Shown piece by piece: positions 40,070-48,015 of a stretch of DNA of 64,000 nucleotides. Under the pieces are notes generated by a model. That model worked only from the letters and a program-made list of their open reading frames with translations, searched no databases and had not been told where the DNA came from. This DNA is from Gemmatimonadota bacterium (GTDB lineage: Bacteria; Gemmatimonadota; Gemmatimonadetes; Gemmatimonadales; Gemmatimonadaceae), in contig JADKAQ010000004.1 in the NCBI GenBank assembly GCA_016719105.1, positions 62,001 to 126,000 of the forward strand, in the 5' to 3' direction. Made by a program: the position numbers and the translations under genes. Positions within the stretch are counted from its first letter, which is position 1, and the number at the start of each line of letters is the position of its first letter.

Positions 40070-42013
40070 TCACCCCGCCTCGACCAGGTCGACGAGGGCA
40101 TCGACGTCGTAGGGCTTGTTGACGACGACGACATCGGCCATGGCGTCATCACCGGGGTGGAGGGCGGCGGCGGTCGCGTCGCCGGTGGAGATCAGGAAGC
40201 GGGTGCTCGCACACGACGGAAGCTGGCGCAGCCGGCGGATGAGTTCGTGGCCGTCCATCCCGGGCATGCGCAGGTCGCTGATGACGACGTCGAACGATCC
40301 CTGTTCCGCCAGGCGCAACGCGTTCGTGCCGTCGACGGCCGCGACCACGGCGTGCCCGCGCGTCGTGAAGTAGCGCGAGAGCAGCTCGCGGATCACCGCC
40401 TCGTCATCGACGACGAGGATGTCGAGCGGGCGCGTGGCCACGACGCGTCGCGTGTTGCGCGTTGCTCCCGGGCGAATGTCGGGCGGTGTCACCGCCGGCG
40501 CGATGGGGAGCGTGATCGTGAAGCGGGTCCGCTGCGCGGGGACGCTGGTGACCTCGATCGTTCCGCCGTGCGAGACCACGATGCTGTGCACCACGGCGAG
40601 CCCGAGTCCCGTCCCCTCTCCCTCGTCGCGCGTCGTCCAGAACGGGTCCCAGATGCGCGGCAGGTCGTGGGCCGGGATTCCCGGGCCGTTGTCGGTGACC
40701 GTGAGCGTGACCGTTCCGTCCACCGTGTGCGTCGCGACGTCGAGCGTGGGACGCCAGCTGTCGCTCGCGGTGCGCTGGTCCAGGCGCGCCTCGAGCGCCT
40801 GCCGCGCGTTCACCACCAGGTTGAGCACCACCTGCTCGAGCTGCGCCGCGTCGGCCGTGACGAACGGGGTACGGTCCGCCAGCTGCATGCTGTTGCGGAT
40901 CCCGCGCGTTTCCATGGCGTAGCGCTGCGTGTCGAAGATGTAGCGCACGATCGCGTTGAGGTCGGCGCGGACACGCGCCCCCCCTTCCTCGCGACGGGCG
41001 ATCGTCAGCAGGTCCTTCACGATCCGGGCGGCGCGACGCGCCTCGCTCAGCACCGTCTCCAGCGCGTGCCGGTCGTCGCCCGACTGCTCGCGCTTGAGGA
41101 GGATCTGGGTGTAGCCGGTGATGGCCGCCAGCGGGTTGTTGATCTCGTGCGCCACCCCGGCGAGCGTGCGCCCGAGTGACGCCATCCGCTCGCCGCGCCG
41201 GACGATCTCCTCCCGCCGTTCGCGCTCGGTGATGTTCTCGGCCATCCCCTGCAGGAAGCGAATGCGCCCGCCCGCGTCCCGCTCGGCTGTCATCGTCAGC
41301 CGCAACCGGACCGGCGGCCCTTCGGCGCGGTGGCACGGCTGGTCGTACGTCACCTCGCGCGCGTCGCCGCTGAGCGCCTTCATGCAGTGATCCCGGACCT
41401 CGCCGATGGGGCAGAGCACGTCGAAGGCGTTGGCGGCCAGCAGCTCCGACGTGTTGGCATAGCCCAGCATCATGGCCAGCGCCGGATTCGCGTCGATCAG
41501 GCGCCCGTCAGGGGTGCACCCAAAGACGCCGAAGCTGGCGCGTTCGATCAGCATGCGCGTGCGTCCGGCCGACAGGCGCAACGCGTCCACCTGGTGTCGC
41601 GGATCGTTGCGCAGGTCGGTGATGTCCACGATCGCCCCGCCGAGCCCCGCCGCCATCCCCGCCGCGTCGCACATGACGAAGAAGCGCACTTCGGCCACGC
41701 GCACCGTGCCGTCCTTGCGGTACATGCGGAGCTTGCCGGCGCCGGGGCCTGTGTTGCCGGCGTAGAGATAGGCCTCCGTCGCGCGGCACGCGGCGTGGTC
41801 GCCGGCGTCGATGAACGAGAGGTATGACCGCCCAATGGTCTCCTCGACCGTGAAGCCACTGAAGCGCTCCCACGACGGGCTGAGCGAGGCCAACCGTCCG
41901 TCCCGGTCGATGCGCATCAACACGAGCGGCAACTCACCGACGAGCCCCGCATCGCTCCAGGAGGGTCGCGAAGCCGGTGGGACGGTGGGGGAGGGCGACG
42001 AATGCATCGTCAT
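40070..42013 (-). CDS. PAS-domain hybrid histidine kinase with C-terminal receiver
   Basis: A 647-residue cytoplasmic sensor. Two PAS domains are visible: the first around LASLSPSWERFSGFTVEETIGRSYL, the second around FGVFGCTPDGRLIDANPALAMMLGYAN. The dimerisation domain follows with LAGVAHEINNPLAAITGY, where the His is the autophosphorylation site. The ATPase domain shows NLVVNARQAL (N box) and TGLGLAVVHSIV (G2). A receiver domain ends the protein, with phospho-acceptor Asp in DVVISDLRMPGMDGHEL. No transmembrane segment is seen. It is divergent from the sigma gene at 42182. The signal is not evident. Confidence 0.92.
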   Translation of the reverse strand: MTMHSSPSPTVPPASRPSWSDAGLVGELPLVLMRIDRDGRLASLSPSWERFSGFTVEETIGRSYLSFIDAGDHAACRATEAYLYAGNTGPGAGKLRMYRKDGTVRVAEVRFFVMCDAAGMAAGLGGAIVDITDLRNDPRHQVDALRLSAGRTRMLIERASFGVFGCTPDGRLIDANPALAMMLGYANTSELLAANAFDVLCPIGEVRDHCMKALSGDAREVTYDQPCHRAEGPPVRLRLTMTAERDAGGRIRFLQGMAENITERERREEIVRRGERMASLGRTLAGVAHEINNPLAAITGYTQILLKREQSGDDRHALETVLSEARRAARIVKDLLTIARREEGGARVRADLNAIVRYIFDTQRYAMETRGIRNSMQLADRTPFVTADAAQLEQVVLNLVVNARQALEARLDQRTASDSWRPTLDVATHTVDGTVTLTVTDNGPGIPAHDLPRIWDPFWTTRDEGEGTGLGLAVVHSIVVSHGGTIEVTSVPAQRTRFTITLPIAPAVTPPDIRPGATRNTRRVVATRPLDILVVDDEAVIRELLSRYFTTRGHAVVAAVDGTNALRLAEQGSFDVVISDLRMPGMDGHELIRRLRQLPSCASTRFLISTGDATAAALHPGDDAMADVVVVNKPYDVDALVDLVEAG

Positions 42014-42181
42014 CGGCGGTCGGTCGGGCGAGGGGACATGGAGGGATCCAGTCCGGCGCGGCAGAATCTACACCGGCGTCCGCCGGCGCGGTGTCCGGCT
42101 CGCCCCCTCCCTGGCGCGCGGTTATCGTCCAAGACGCGGGGCGAGGAACCCCGCGGACCGCACACGGCTAGGTGCCACTGT

Positions 42182-42781
42182 ATGGACGACACTCCCGATC
42201 GACCCGACACGCGAGACGCCGAGTTCGCGCGCGACGCGCTGCCGTTCATGGACGACGTCTATCGATTCGCGAACTCCCTCACGAGGAACCCGGCCGACGC
42301 CGAGGACCTGGTGCAGGAGACCTACCTGCGCGCCTACCGCTCCTGGCACACGTTCCAGCCCGGGAGCGATGCGCGTCGCTGGCTCTTCACCATCTGCCGC
42401 AACGCCTTCCTGCGCTCGCGTGAAAAGCTGCGGCGCGAAGTCGAGGTCGACGACAGCAACGCCGAGACGCTGGCCGCTGTTCAGGCCCACACCGAGATGC
42501 GCCAGGACGGGAGCGACCAGATTCTCTCCCGGGTCGATCTCGCACCGGCGCTCACCCGCGCGCTCGACGAGCTGGCCGAGCCGTTTCGGTCGACCGTGAT
42601 CCTCGTCGACGTCGAGGATCAGTCGTACGACGCCGCCTCGGAGGTGCTGGGGGTCCCCGTCGGCACGGTGCGCTCGCGCCTCTTTCGCGGGCGACGGCAA
42701 CTGCAGGAGAAACTCAGGGAATACGCCCGCGACGCCGGCTTCGCGTCGGTGGCGGTCGCCAAGGAGCACGACGATGCCTAA
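42182..42781 (+). CDS. ECF-type RNA polymerase sigma factor (SigR/RpoE-like)
   Basis: A 199-residue sigma factor. Region 2 has YRFANSLTRNPADAEDLVQETYLRAYRSWHTF and RWLFTICRNAFL. Region 4 has ELAEPFRSTVILVDVEDQSYDAASEVLGVPVGTVRSRLFRGRRQLQEKL. The start ATG is 42182. Its end overlaps an 86-residue zinc-binding anti-sigma gene by 8 bp, the arrangement of the SigR-RsrA disulfide-stress pair. A palindrome CCGGCGTCCGCCGG (42073-42086) lies in the divergent gap with the hybrid kinase. The copper operon begins about 350 bp downstream under its own promoter. Confidence 0.92.
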   Translation: MDDTPDRPDTRDAEFARDALPFMDDVYRFANSLTRNPADAEDLVQETYLRAYRSWHTFQPGSDARRWLFTICRNAFLRSREKLRREVEVDDSNAETLAAVQAHTEMRQDGSDQILSRVDLAPALTRALDELAEPFRSTVILVDVEDQSYDAASEVLGVPVGTVRSRLFRGRRQLQEKLREYARDAGFASVAVAKEHDDA

Positions 42782-43034
42782 CGAAACCTCGACGCTCGAC
42801 TGCCGTTCGGCCATGCAGCAACTCTGGGACTACGTGGATTGCGAGCTCACCACGCAGCGCATGGAGGCGGTGCGGCGCCATCTGGCGAATTGCTCCCATT
42901 GCCTCCCCCACGCCCAGTTCGCCGAACGCTTCATCAGCGCGCTGCACGAGACCAAGGACGACTGCGGCTGTCCGGGCGAGGTACGAGCCAAGGTCATGGC
43001 CAAGCTGCGCGAGGCGGGGCTGAAGTTGAGCTGA
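42774..43034 (+). CDS. Zinc-binding anti-sigma factor, RsrA-like
   Basis: An 86-residue soluble protein. HLANCSHC gives the ZAS motif HxxxCxxC (His36, Cys40, Cys43), with further cysteines at 10, 23, 64 and 66. In RsrA-type anti-sigmas the cysteines bind zinc when reduced and form a disulfide under oxidative stress, releasing the sigma factor. The gene overlaps the sigma factor gene by 8 bp. It lacks a transmembrane segment, so sensing would be cytoplasmic. Redox sensing is inferred from motif and pairing. The extra CGC pair near the end is unusual. Confidence 0.85.
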   Translation: MPNETSTLDCRSAMQQLWDYVDCELTTQRMEAVRRHLANCSHCLPHAQFAERFISALHETKDDCGCPGEVRAKVMAKLREAGLKLS

Positions 43035-43048
43035 TCCCCCTTCCCGGA

Positions 43049-43097
43049 TTGACATACCCCCTGGTGGTATATAGGCTGGATACCTGTGGGGGGTATC
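43049..43097 (+). promoter_or_regulatory. Copper operon promoter with two CsoR-type palindromes
   Basis: TTGACA (43049-43054) with a TAGGCT-type -10 (43072-43077, 17-bp spacer). One pseudo-palindrome, ATACCCCCTGGTGGTAT, occupies 43054-43070 between the promoter elements. A second, GATACCTGTGGGGGGTATC, is at 43079-43097 over the start site region. Both resemble published CsoR operators (ATAC, G/C tract, GTAT). The operon it serves ends with a csoR-type gene. Confidence 0.75.
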
Positions 43098-43130
43098 TCG
43101 CCCCCACATACGCCAACACCGGAGGGAGGC

Positions 43131-43340
43131 ATGGAACGGGTCACGCTCAAGGTCGACGGCATGTCGTGCGGACACTGCGTCAAGGCTCTGGAGAAGGCGT
43201 TGGCCGCGGTGGATGGTGCGACCGCCGAGCACGTCCAGATCGGAGAGGCGACGGTCGCCTATGACCCGGCCCGGACGAACGTGGGGGCGCTCATCGATGC
43301 CGCGGCGGACGCCGGATATGGCGCGCAGCAGGTGACGTGA
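43131..43340 (+). CDS. copZ: CopZ-like heavy-metal (copper) chaperone
   Basis: A 69-residue HMA-domain protein with GMSCGHC (Cys13, Cys16) for Cu(I) binding and the usual beta-alpha-beta-beta-alpha-beta pattern (VTLKVDGM to TVAYDPARTNVGALIDAAADAGYGA). The ATG at 43131 is preceded by GGAGGGAGG at 43121-43129. It delivers copper to the P-type ATPase two genes downstream, and its stop overlaps the cupredoxin gene (GTGA). First gene of the copper operon. Confidence 0.9.
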   Translation: MERVTLKVDGMSCGHCVKALEKALAAVDGATAEHVQIGEATVAYDPARTNVGALIDAAADAGYGAQQVT

Positions 43341-43723
43341 GCCCGGCGGAGTGGGGGGTGGTCGTGGGCGGCGTCGCCCTGATCGCTCTCATCAACTGGT
43401 ACTTCTTCTTCTCGTCGCCCGAGGCGACCGCGATCGTCGGGGCCGATTCGGGCATTGCCGAGATCCCGATCGTGGTGCGCGGCGGCTACTCGCCCGGCAC
43501 GGTGCGGGTGCCGCGCGGGGCGCGGGTGCGCCTCGTCTTCGATCGGCAGGAGGAGTCGAGCGGCTCGGAAGAGGTGGTCTTTCCCGACTTCGGGATTCGC
43601 CGCTTTCTCCCAGCCCACGCCCGGACCGTCGTCGAACTGGTTCCTGGCGCCGCCGGCACGTTCTCCTTTACCTGCGGACTCGGCATGCGGCGCGGGACGC
43701 TCGTGGTGGACGAACCGTCGTGA
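43337..43723 (+). CDS. Membrane-anchored cupredoxin-domain protein
   Basis: A 128-residue protein from GTG 43337. A transmembrane anchor (about residues 7-24, VVVGGVALIALINWYFFF) is followed by a cupredoxin-like beta domain. FTCGLGMRRGTLVV near the C-terminus supplies Cys113 and Met117, and His94 is a further potential ligand; this is the pattern of the plastocyanin-like domain often found beside Cu-ATPases. It probably accepts or buffers copper outside the inner membrane. The gene overlaps copZ by 4 bp and the ATPase by 4 bp, so the operon is tightly coupled. Confidence 0.82.
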   Translation: MSPAEWGVVVGGVALIALINWYFFFSSPEATAIVGADSGIAEIPIVVRGGYSPGTVRVPRGARVRLVFDRQEESSGSEEVVFPDFGIRRFLPAHARTVVELVPGAAGTFSFTCGLGMRRGTLVVDEPS

Positions 43724-46128
43724 CAACACGCGCAGTGCCTCACGCCGTGGGCCCGGTGCCGCCGTCGCCCGTCGAGAAGGTGGTCATTCCGGTGAGCGGG
43801 ATGACGTGTGCGGCCTGTCAGGGGCGCGTACAACGCACGCTCGGGAAGACGCCAGGAGTGGTCGAGGCCAACGTCAACCTGATGACCAACAGCGCCACCG
43901 TCTCCTTCGACCCTGGCGTCGTCGACGCATCGGCCATCGTCGCGCGCATTCGCGACACTGGCTACGGCGCCGACCTGCCGGTCCCCGGGCGCACCGCCGC
44001 CGAGGAACAGGAGGCGCAGGACGCGGCCCGCCGACAGGAGTTCGCCGAACTCCGGCACAAGGCGATCGGCGCCGGAGTGGCCGGGGTCATCGCGATGATC
44101 GTCTCCATGCCACTGATGGCGGCCAATGCGCACCTCGGCATGGGGGGGAGCGGCGATCCGTTCATGCAGTGGTCGATGCGGGTCCTCGATCCGGCGCTGC
44201 AGCGACTCATGCCGTGGGCGTACGCCGTCCCCGCGGCGGGGCTGAGCCACGCGCTCTTGCTGCTGACGGCCGTCATCATGGGCTGGGCGGGGCGGCACTT
44301 CTACACGAGAGCGTGGCAGGCCTTCACGCATCGCTCTGCCGATATGAACACGCTGATCGCGATCGGCACCGGCGCGGCCTTCCTCTTCTCGGCGACCGCG
44401 ACGCTGGCCCCCGCCTTCTTCACGAGTCGCGGCGTGGCCCCCGACGTGTATTACGAGGCGGTGATCATCATCATCGCGCTCATCCTCGTGGGCAACGCGC
44501 TCGAGGCGCGCGCCAAGGGCGAGACGTCATCGGCGCTGCGCAAGCTCATCGACCTCCAACCCGGGACGGCGCGCGTGGTGCGCGACGGTCAGACGGTCGA
44601 GGTCCCGCTCGAGGCCGTGCGCCGCGGCGACGAGATCGCCGTGCGTCCCGGGGAGCGCATCCCCGTGGACGGCCTGGTCGCGACCGGCGAGAGCGCCGTC
44701 GATGAGTCGATGCTGACGGGTGAATCGATGCCGGTGGCCAAGCGGGCCGGCGACCGGGTCATCGGCGGCTCGGTCAACCGCACCGGGGCCTTCCAGTACA
44801 CCGCCACCACGTTAGGCGCCGACTCGGTGCTGTCGCAGATCGTCACGCTCATGCGCGATGCGCAGGGGTCACGCGCGCCGATCCAGCGCCAGGCGGACCG
44901 CATCAGCGGGATCTTCGTCCCGATCGTCCTGTCGCTGGCCGTGGCGACCTTCGTCGTCTGGTTCGTCGTCAGCGACTCGGCGCCGTTCGTGCGCGCCTTT
45001 GCCGCGGCGGTGGCGGTCCTGATCATCGCCTGCCCGTGCGCGATGGGGCTCGCGGTCCCTACCGCCGTCATGGTGGCGACGGGGCGAGGGGCCCAACTCG
45101 GCGTCCTGATCAAGGGCGGGGAGGCGCTGGAGCGCGCGTCGCGCGTGAACACCGTGGTCTTCGACAAGACTGGGACCATCACCGAGGGGCGCCCGGCGGT
45201 GACCGACCTGCTGCACCGGGGGGACGCGGTGACCGAGACGGCGATGTTGCGCCTGGTGGCGTCGCTCGAGCAGTCGTCCGAGCACCCGTTAGGCGAGGCG
45301 ATCGCGGCGGCGGCCACGGCGCGCGGCAGCACGCTCGTGCGGGCCGAGGCCTTCGACTCGGTGACGGGGATGGGAGTCGTCGGCGTGGTCGACGGCCACG
45401 CGCTGGCGGTGGGCAACGCGGCGCTGATGGCCGACCATGCCATCGACGTAACGCCGCTGCAAGCGCAGGTGGAGCGCTGGTCGTCGTCGGGGAAGACGCC
45501 GGTGTACGTGGCGGTCGATGGCGCGCTCACCGGCGCGCTGGCGATCGCCGATCGCATCAAGCCGACGTCGGCGGCGGCGGTGGCGGCGCTGCGCCGGATG
45601 GGGATCGAGGTGGCGATGCTGACCGGCGACACGCAGCGCACCGCCGAGGCGATCGCCCGCGAGGCGGGGATCGCCCTGGTGGTGGCCGACGTGCGTCCCG
45701 AGGGCAAGGTGGAGGAGATCCGCCGGCTGCAACGTGCCGGGCGGATCGTGGCGATGGTTGGCGACGGGATCAACGACGCGCCCTCGCTGGCACAGGCCGA
45801 CGTGGGGATCGCGATCGGCACCGGGACCGACATCGCCATCGAAGCAAGCGACATCACGCTGATGCGCGGCGATCCCACCTCGGTGGTCGATGCCTTGGCT
45901 CTCGCCCGGGCGAGCCTTCGCATCATGCGACAGAACCTGTTCTGGGCCTTTGTCTACAACAGCGTCGGGATTCCGGTGGCAGCGGGGGCGTTGTTCCCGT
46001 TCGTTCGCCTGCTGCTCAGTCCGATCCTCGCGAGCGCCGCGATGGCGATGAGTTCGGTGTCGGTGGTGAGCAACTCGCTGCGCCTGCGGAGTTGGCGCCC
46101 CCCTCACGTGACGAGGACACATGCCTGA
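43720..46128 (+). CDS. copA: Copper-translocating P1B-type ATPase
   Basis: An 802-residue ATPase starting at GTG 43720. One N-terminal HMA domain has GMTCAAC (Cys30, Cys33). The core has TGES for dephosphorylation, the CPC motif IIACPCAMG in the membrane, DKTGT with the phosphorylated Asp, a SEHPLGEA nucleotide-binding site, and GDGINDAPSLAQAD. Eight transmembrane helices are expected. CPC plus a single HMA points to Cu(I) export. It is translated within the copZ-cupredoxin-copA-csoR chain and is probably controlled by CsoR at the upstream palindromes. Confidence 0.94.
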   Translation: MTTRAVPHAVGPVPPSPVEKVVIPVSGMTCAACQGRVQRTLGKTPGVVEANVNLMTNSATVSFDPGVVDASAIVARIRDTGYGADLPVPGRTAAEEQEAQDAARRQEFAELRHKAIGAGVAGVIAMIVSMPLMAANAHLGMGGSGDPFMQWSMRVLDPALQRLMPWAYAVPAAGLSHALLLLTAVIMGWAGRHFYTRAWQAFTHRSADMNTLIAIGTGAAFLFSATATLAPAFFTSRGVAPDVYYEAVIIIIALILVGNALEARAKGETSSALRKLIDLQPGTARVVRDGQTVEVPLEAVRRGDEIAVRPGERIPVDGLVATGESAVDESMLTGESMPVAKRAGDRVIGGSVNRTGAFQYTATTLGADSVLSQIVTLMRDAQGSRAPIQRQADRISGIFVPIVLSLAVATFVVWFVVSDSAPFVRAFAAAVAVLIIACPCAMGLAVPTAVMVATGRGAQLGVLIKGGEALERASRVNTVVFDKTGTITEGRPAVTDLLHRGDAVTETAMLRLVASLEQSSEHPLGEAIAAAATARGSTLVRAEAFDSVTGMGVVGVVDGHALAVGNAALMADHAIDVTPLQAQVERWSSSGKTPVYVAVDGALTGALAIADRIKPTSAAAVAALRRMGIEVAMLTGDTQRTAEAIAREAGIALVVADVRPEGKVEEIRRLQRAGRIVAMVGDGINDAPSLAQADVGIAIGTGTDIAIEASDITLMRGDPTSVVDALALARASLRIMRQNLFWAFVYNSVGIPVAAGALFPFVRLLLSPILASAAMAMSSVSVVSNSLRLRSWRPPHVTRTHA

Positions 46129-46543
46129 AATGACCGACGGCGCGCCGCATCACGCCGCCGAGGACGACATCGGCGGCGGCGGGGCAAAGCGCTGCGGGTG
46201 CGGCTGCGGGGTGGGTGATGCGACCGAAGGATCAGCCGACGGTGACGTGGAGGGGCGCAAGGCGGTGGCGGTCGATCCCGCCATCAAGGCGCGCAACCTC
46301 AAGCGCCTGCGTCGCATCGAGGGGCAGGTGCGCGGCCTGCAGCGCATGGTGGAAGAGGACCGCTACTGTGCCGACATCCTCACGCAGATCTCGTCGGTGC
46401 ATGAAGCGCTGCGGGCGACCGGGCGCGAACTCATGCGCAACCACCTGCGTCACTGCGTGGCAGCAGCCGTGAAGACGGGGCCCGAGGCGGCCGAGGACGT
46501 CTACGACGAGCTGATCGAGCTGATGTACCGGCATGCGCGATGA
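46121..46543 (+). CDS. csoR: CsoR/RcnR-family metal-sensing repressor with Cys-rich N-terminal extension
   Basis: A 140-residue protein. The all-helical sensor domain shows the Cu(I) ligands Cys83 (RYCADIL), His108 and Cys112 (NHLRHC), the C-H-C set of CsoR. RRIEGQVRGLQRMVEEDRYC is the DNA-contact and dimer segment. The first 50 residues are an extension absent from short CsoR proteins and include CGCGC (Cys25, 27, 29), which could bind extra metal. The start overlaps the ATPase stop by 8 bp. It probably represses its own operon until copper binds. Confidence 0.9.
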   Translation: MPEMTDGAPHHAAEDDIGGGGAKRCGCGCGVGDATEGSADGDVEGRKAVAVDPAIKARNLKRLRRIEGQVRGLQRMVEEDRYCADILTQISSVHEALRATGRELMRNHLRHCVAAAVKTGPEAAEDVYDELIELMYRHAR

Positions 46544-46591
46544 CCGGGGGACTGTGCCACGGATGCGCGCCTCGCTAGGCTCTACCGCATC

Positions 46592-47035
46592 ATGACGTTC
46601 CTCCGTCGCGCGCGCACCGCACTCGTCGTCCTCCCGGTCTGGATCGTGATGATCCTCACCGGAGGGCAGTGGTGCCTCATGGCCGGAAGCGCCACGGCGC
46701 ATCCGGTGGTGTCGAGCGCACCGGCGGCCGGCCACGCGGCGAGTAGCCACTCGGCATCGGCGCACGACCGGTCCGTCGCCCATGGCGAACAGGGCGAGCC
46801 GGTCGCGCACGCCGAGCACGGCGCGCACGGCGAGCACGACGCGTCGCAGCCGAAGAGCCAGGAGCATGGCTCGGGCGGCTGCGAATCGCAGGCGGCATGC
46901 AGCGTGGCGATCGACGCCGCCCCGCGTGTCGCCTCCGTGCCCGAGCGACAGCGCCCGGTGCGCCCGGCGCGCCAACCCGGTGCACAGCTGGCCTCACTGT
47001 CACTCGCCCCCGAGCTCCCCCCTCCACGCGCCTGA
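46592..47035 (+). CDS. Secreted histidine-rich protein, possible metal buffer
   Basis: A 147-residue protein. A hydrophobic N-terminal segment (ALVVLPVWIVMILTGGQWCLMAG) is a signal or anchor. Residues about 45-95 are rich in His (AHAEHGAHGEHD and similar), then SGGCESQAACSVAI adds two cysteines. The C-terminal third is Pro/Arg-rich and low-complexity. His clusters and position right after the copper operon suggest periplasmic copper binding, which is inference. It begins 49 bp after csoR. A hairpin at 47043-47060 follows it. Family not recognised. Confidence 0.65.
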   Translation: MTFLRRARTALVVLPVWIVMILTGGQWCLMAGSATAHPVVSSAPAAGHAASSHSASAHDRSVAHGEQGEPVAHAEHGAHGEHDASQPKSQEHGSGGCESQAACSVAIDAAPRVASVPERQRPVRPARQPGAQLASLSLAPELPPPRA

Positions 47036-47042
47036 CGAGTTC

Positions 47043-47060
47043 CCCGGGCATGCGCCCGGG
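47043..47060 (+). terminator. Short GC-rich hairpin after the His-rich gene
   Basis: CCCGGGC (47043-47049) pairs with GCCCGGG (47054-47060) around a 4-base loop, 8 bases past the stop. Followed by TTGCG rather than a T run. Confidence 0.4.
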
Positions 47061-47163
47061 TTGCGCCTGACGACGCACGCCGGTGCGTCGCGGCGCCTTC
47101 ACTCCCCGCCGGTCGCCCACGCGGCCGGCACGCGAAGGAACTCGTCATCGAGGGCTCGATATC

Positions 47164-48015
47164 ATGAAGGGAGCAGCAGGCAGCGCACGTGCGCCAGGGC
47201 GCGCACGTCGCGCGCGAACAGGCGTGGCCATCGCCATCGCCATCGCCGTCGCCATGGCCGTCGCCGCGCAGGCGGCCGAGGCACAGACCGACTACTACAA
47301 CCTGGACCGCGGGCGGCCGCTGCGTGTCGAAGACGCCCTGGCGATCGAACGGCACGCCATCGAGTGGCAACTCGCGCCGCTTCGGGTGAGCGGTGCGCGT
47401 GGCCGTGGTAGCACACTCGAGGTCGAACCCGAGTTGGCATGGGGCGTTGCCCCGCGCACGCAGCTGGAGTTTGGCGTCCCGATGGCGCGTTGGCGTCGGG
47501 GTGGGCGCGAGACGTTCGGCGGCGCCGGCATTGACCTCGCCGTGCTCCACGCGCTCAACACCGAAACGACGACGCTGCCCGGGATGGCCATCGCCGTGCG
47601 TGCGCTGCTCCCCGCGGGCCCGCTGGGGCCGTCGCGCGCGATCCCGACACTGACGGCGCTCGCGACGCGCACGACGTCCTTCGGCCGCGTGCACCTCAAC
47701 GCGTCGCTCACACCAGGACGATACGAATCCAGCGACCGTCTGGGTGAGGCATCTCGTTGGGAGGTGGGGGTCGCTGGCGATCACACCTTCGTCTTTCGTT
47801 CGATGCTCGTCGGGGGCGAAGTGGTCGCCCGGCGCGCGCTCGTCGCCGACGCGGTCGACTGGAGCGCGGCCACGGGGGTGCGCTACCAGGTTGGGCCGCG
47901 ACTGGCACTGGACGCGGGTGTCGGTCGCGACCTGTCCGCCGACGGCGAATGGTCTGTCACCTTCGGCTCGGCCGTCTCGCTCTCCCTGCTCCATCGCTTT
48001 GGGGGTGTCCGATGA
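47164..48015 (+). CDS. Secreted barrel-like protein of unknown function
   Basis: A 283-residue protein. A very basic N-terminus and hydrophobic GVAIAIAIAVAMAVAAQAAEA form a signal peptide. The mature part consists of alternating amphipathic strands, for example STLEVEPELAWGVAPRTQLEFGVPMARW, and ends SLSLLHRFG with a terminal aromatic region, as expected of outer-membrane barrels. It overlaps the next gene by 4 bp (ATGA), so the two are translated together. Position after the copper operon suggests, but does not prove, a metal-related envelope role. Confidence 0.65.
   Translation: MKGAAGSARAPGRARRARTGVAIAIAIAVAMAVAAQAAEAQTDYYNLDRGRPLRVEDALAIERHAIEWQLAPLRVSGARGRGSTLEVEPELAWGVAPRTQLEFGVPMARWRRGGRETFGGAGIDLAVLHALNTETTTLPGMAIAVRALLPAGPLGPSRAIPTLTALATRTTSFGRVHLNASLTPGRYESSDRLGEASRWEVGVAGDHTFVFRSMLVGGEVVARRALVADAVDWSAATGVRYQVGPRLALDAGVGRDLSADGEWSVTFGSAVSLSLLHRFGGVR

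Noticed and set aside
39461..41179. A plus-strand open frame of about 570 codons opposite pdxH and the hybrid kinase.
   Set aside because: Same shadow composition; both minus-strand genes have full diagnostic motifs.
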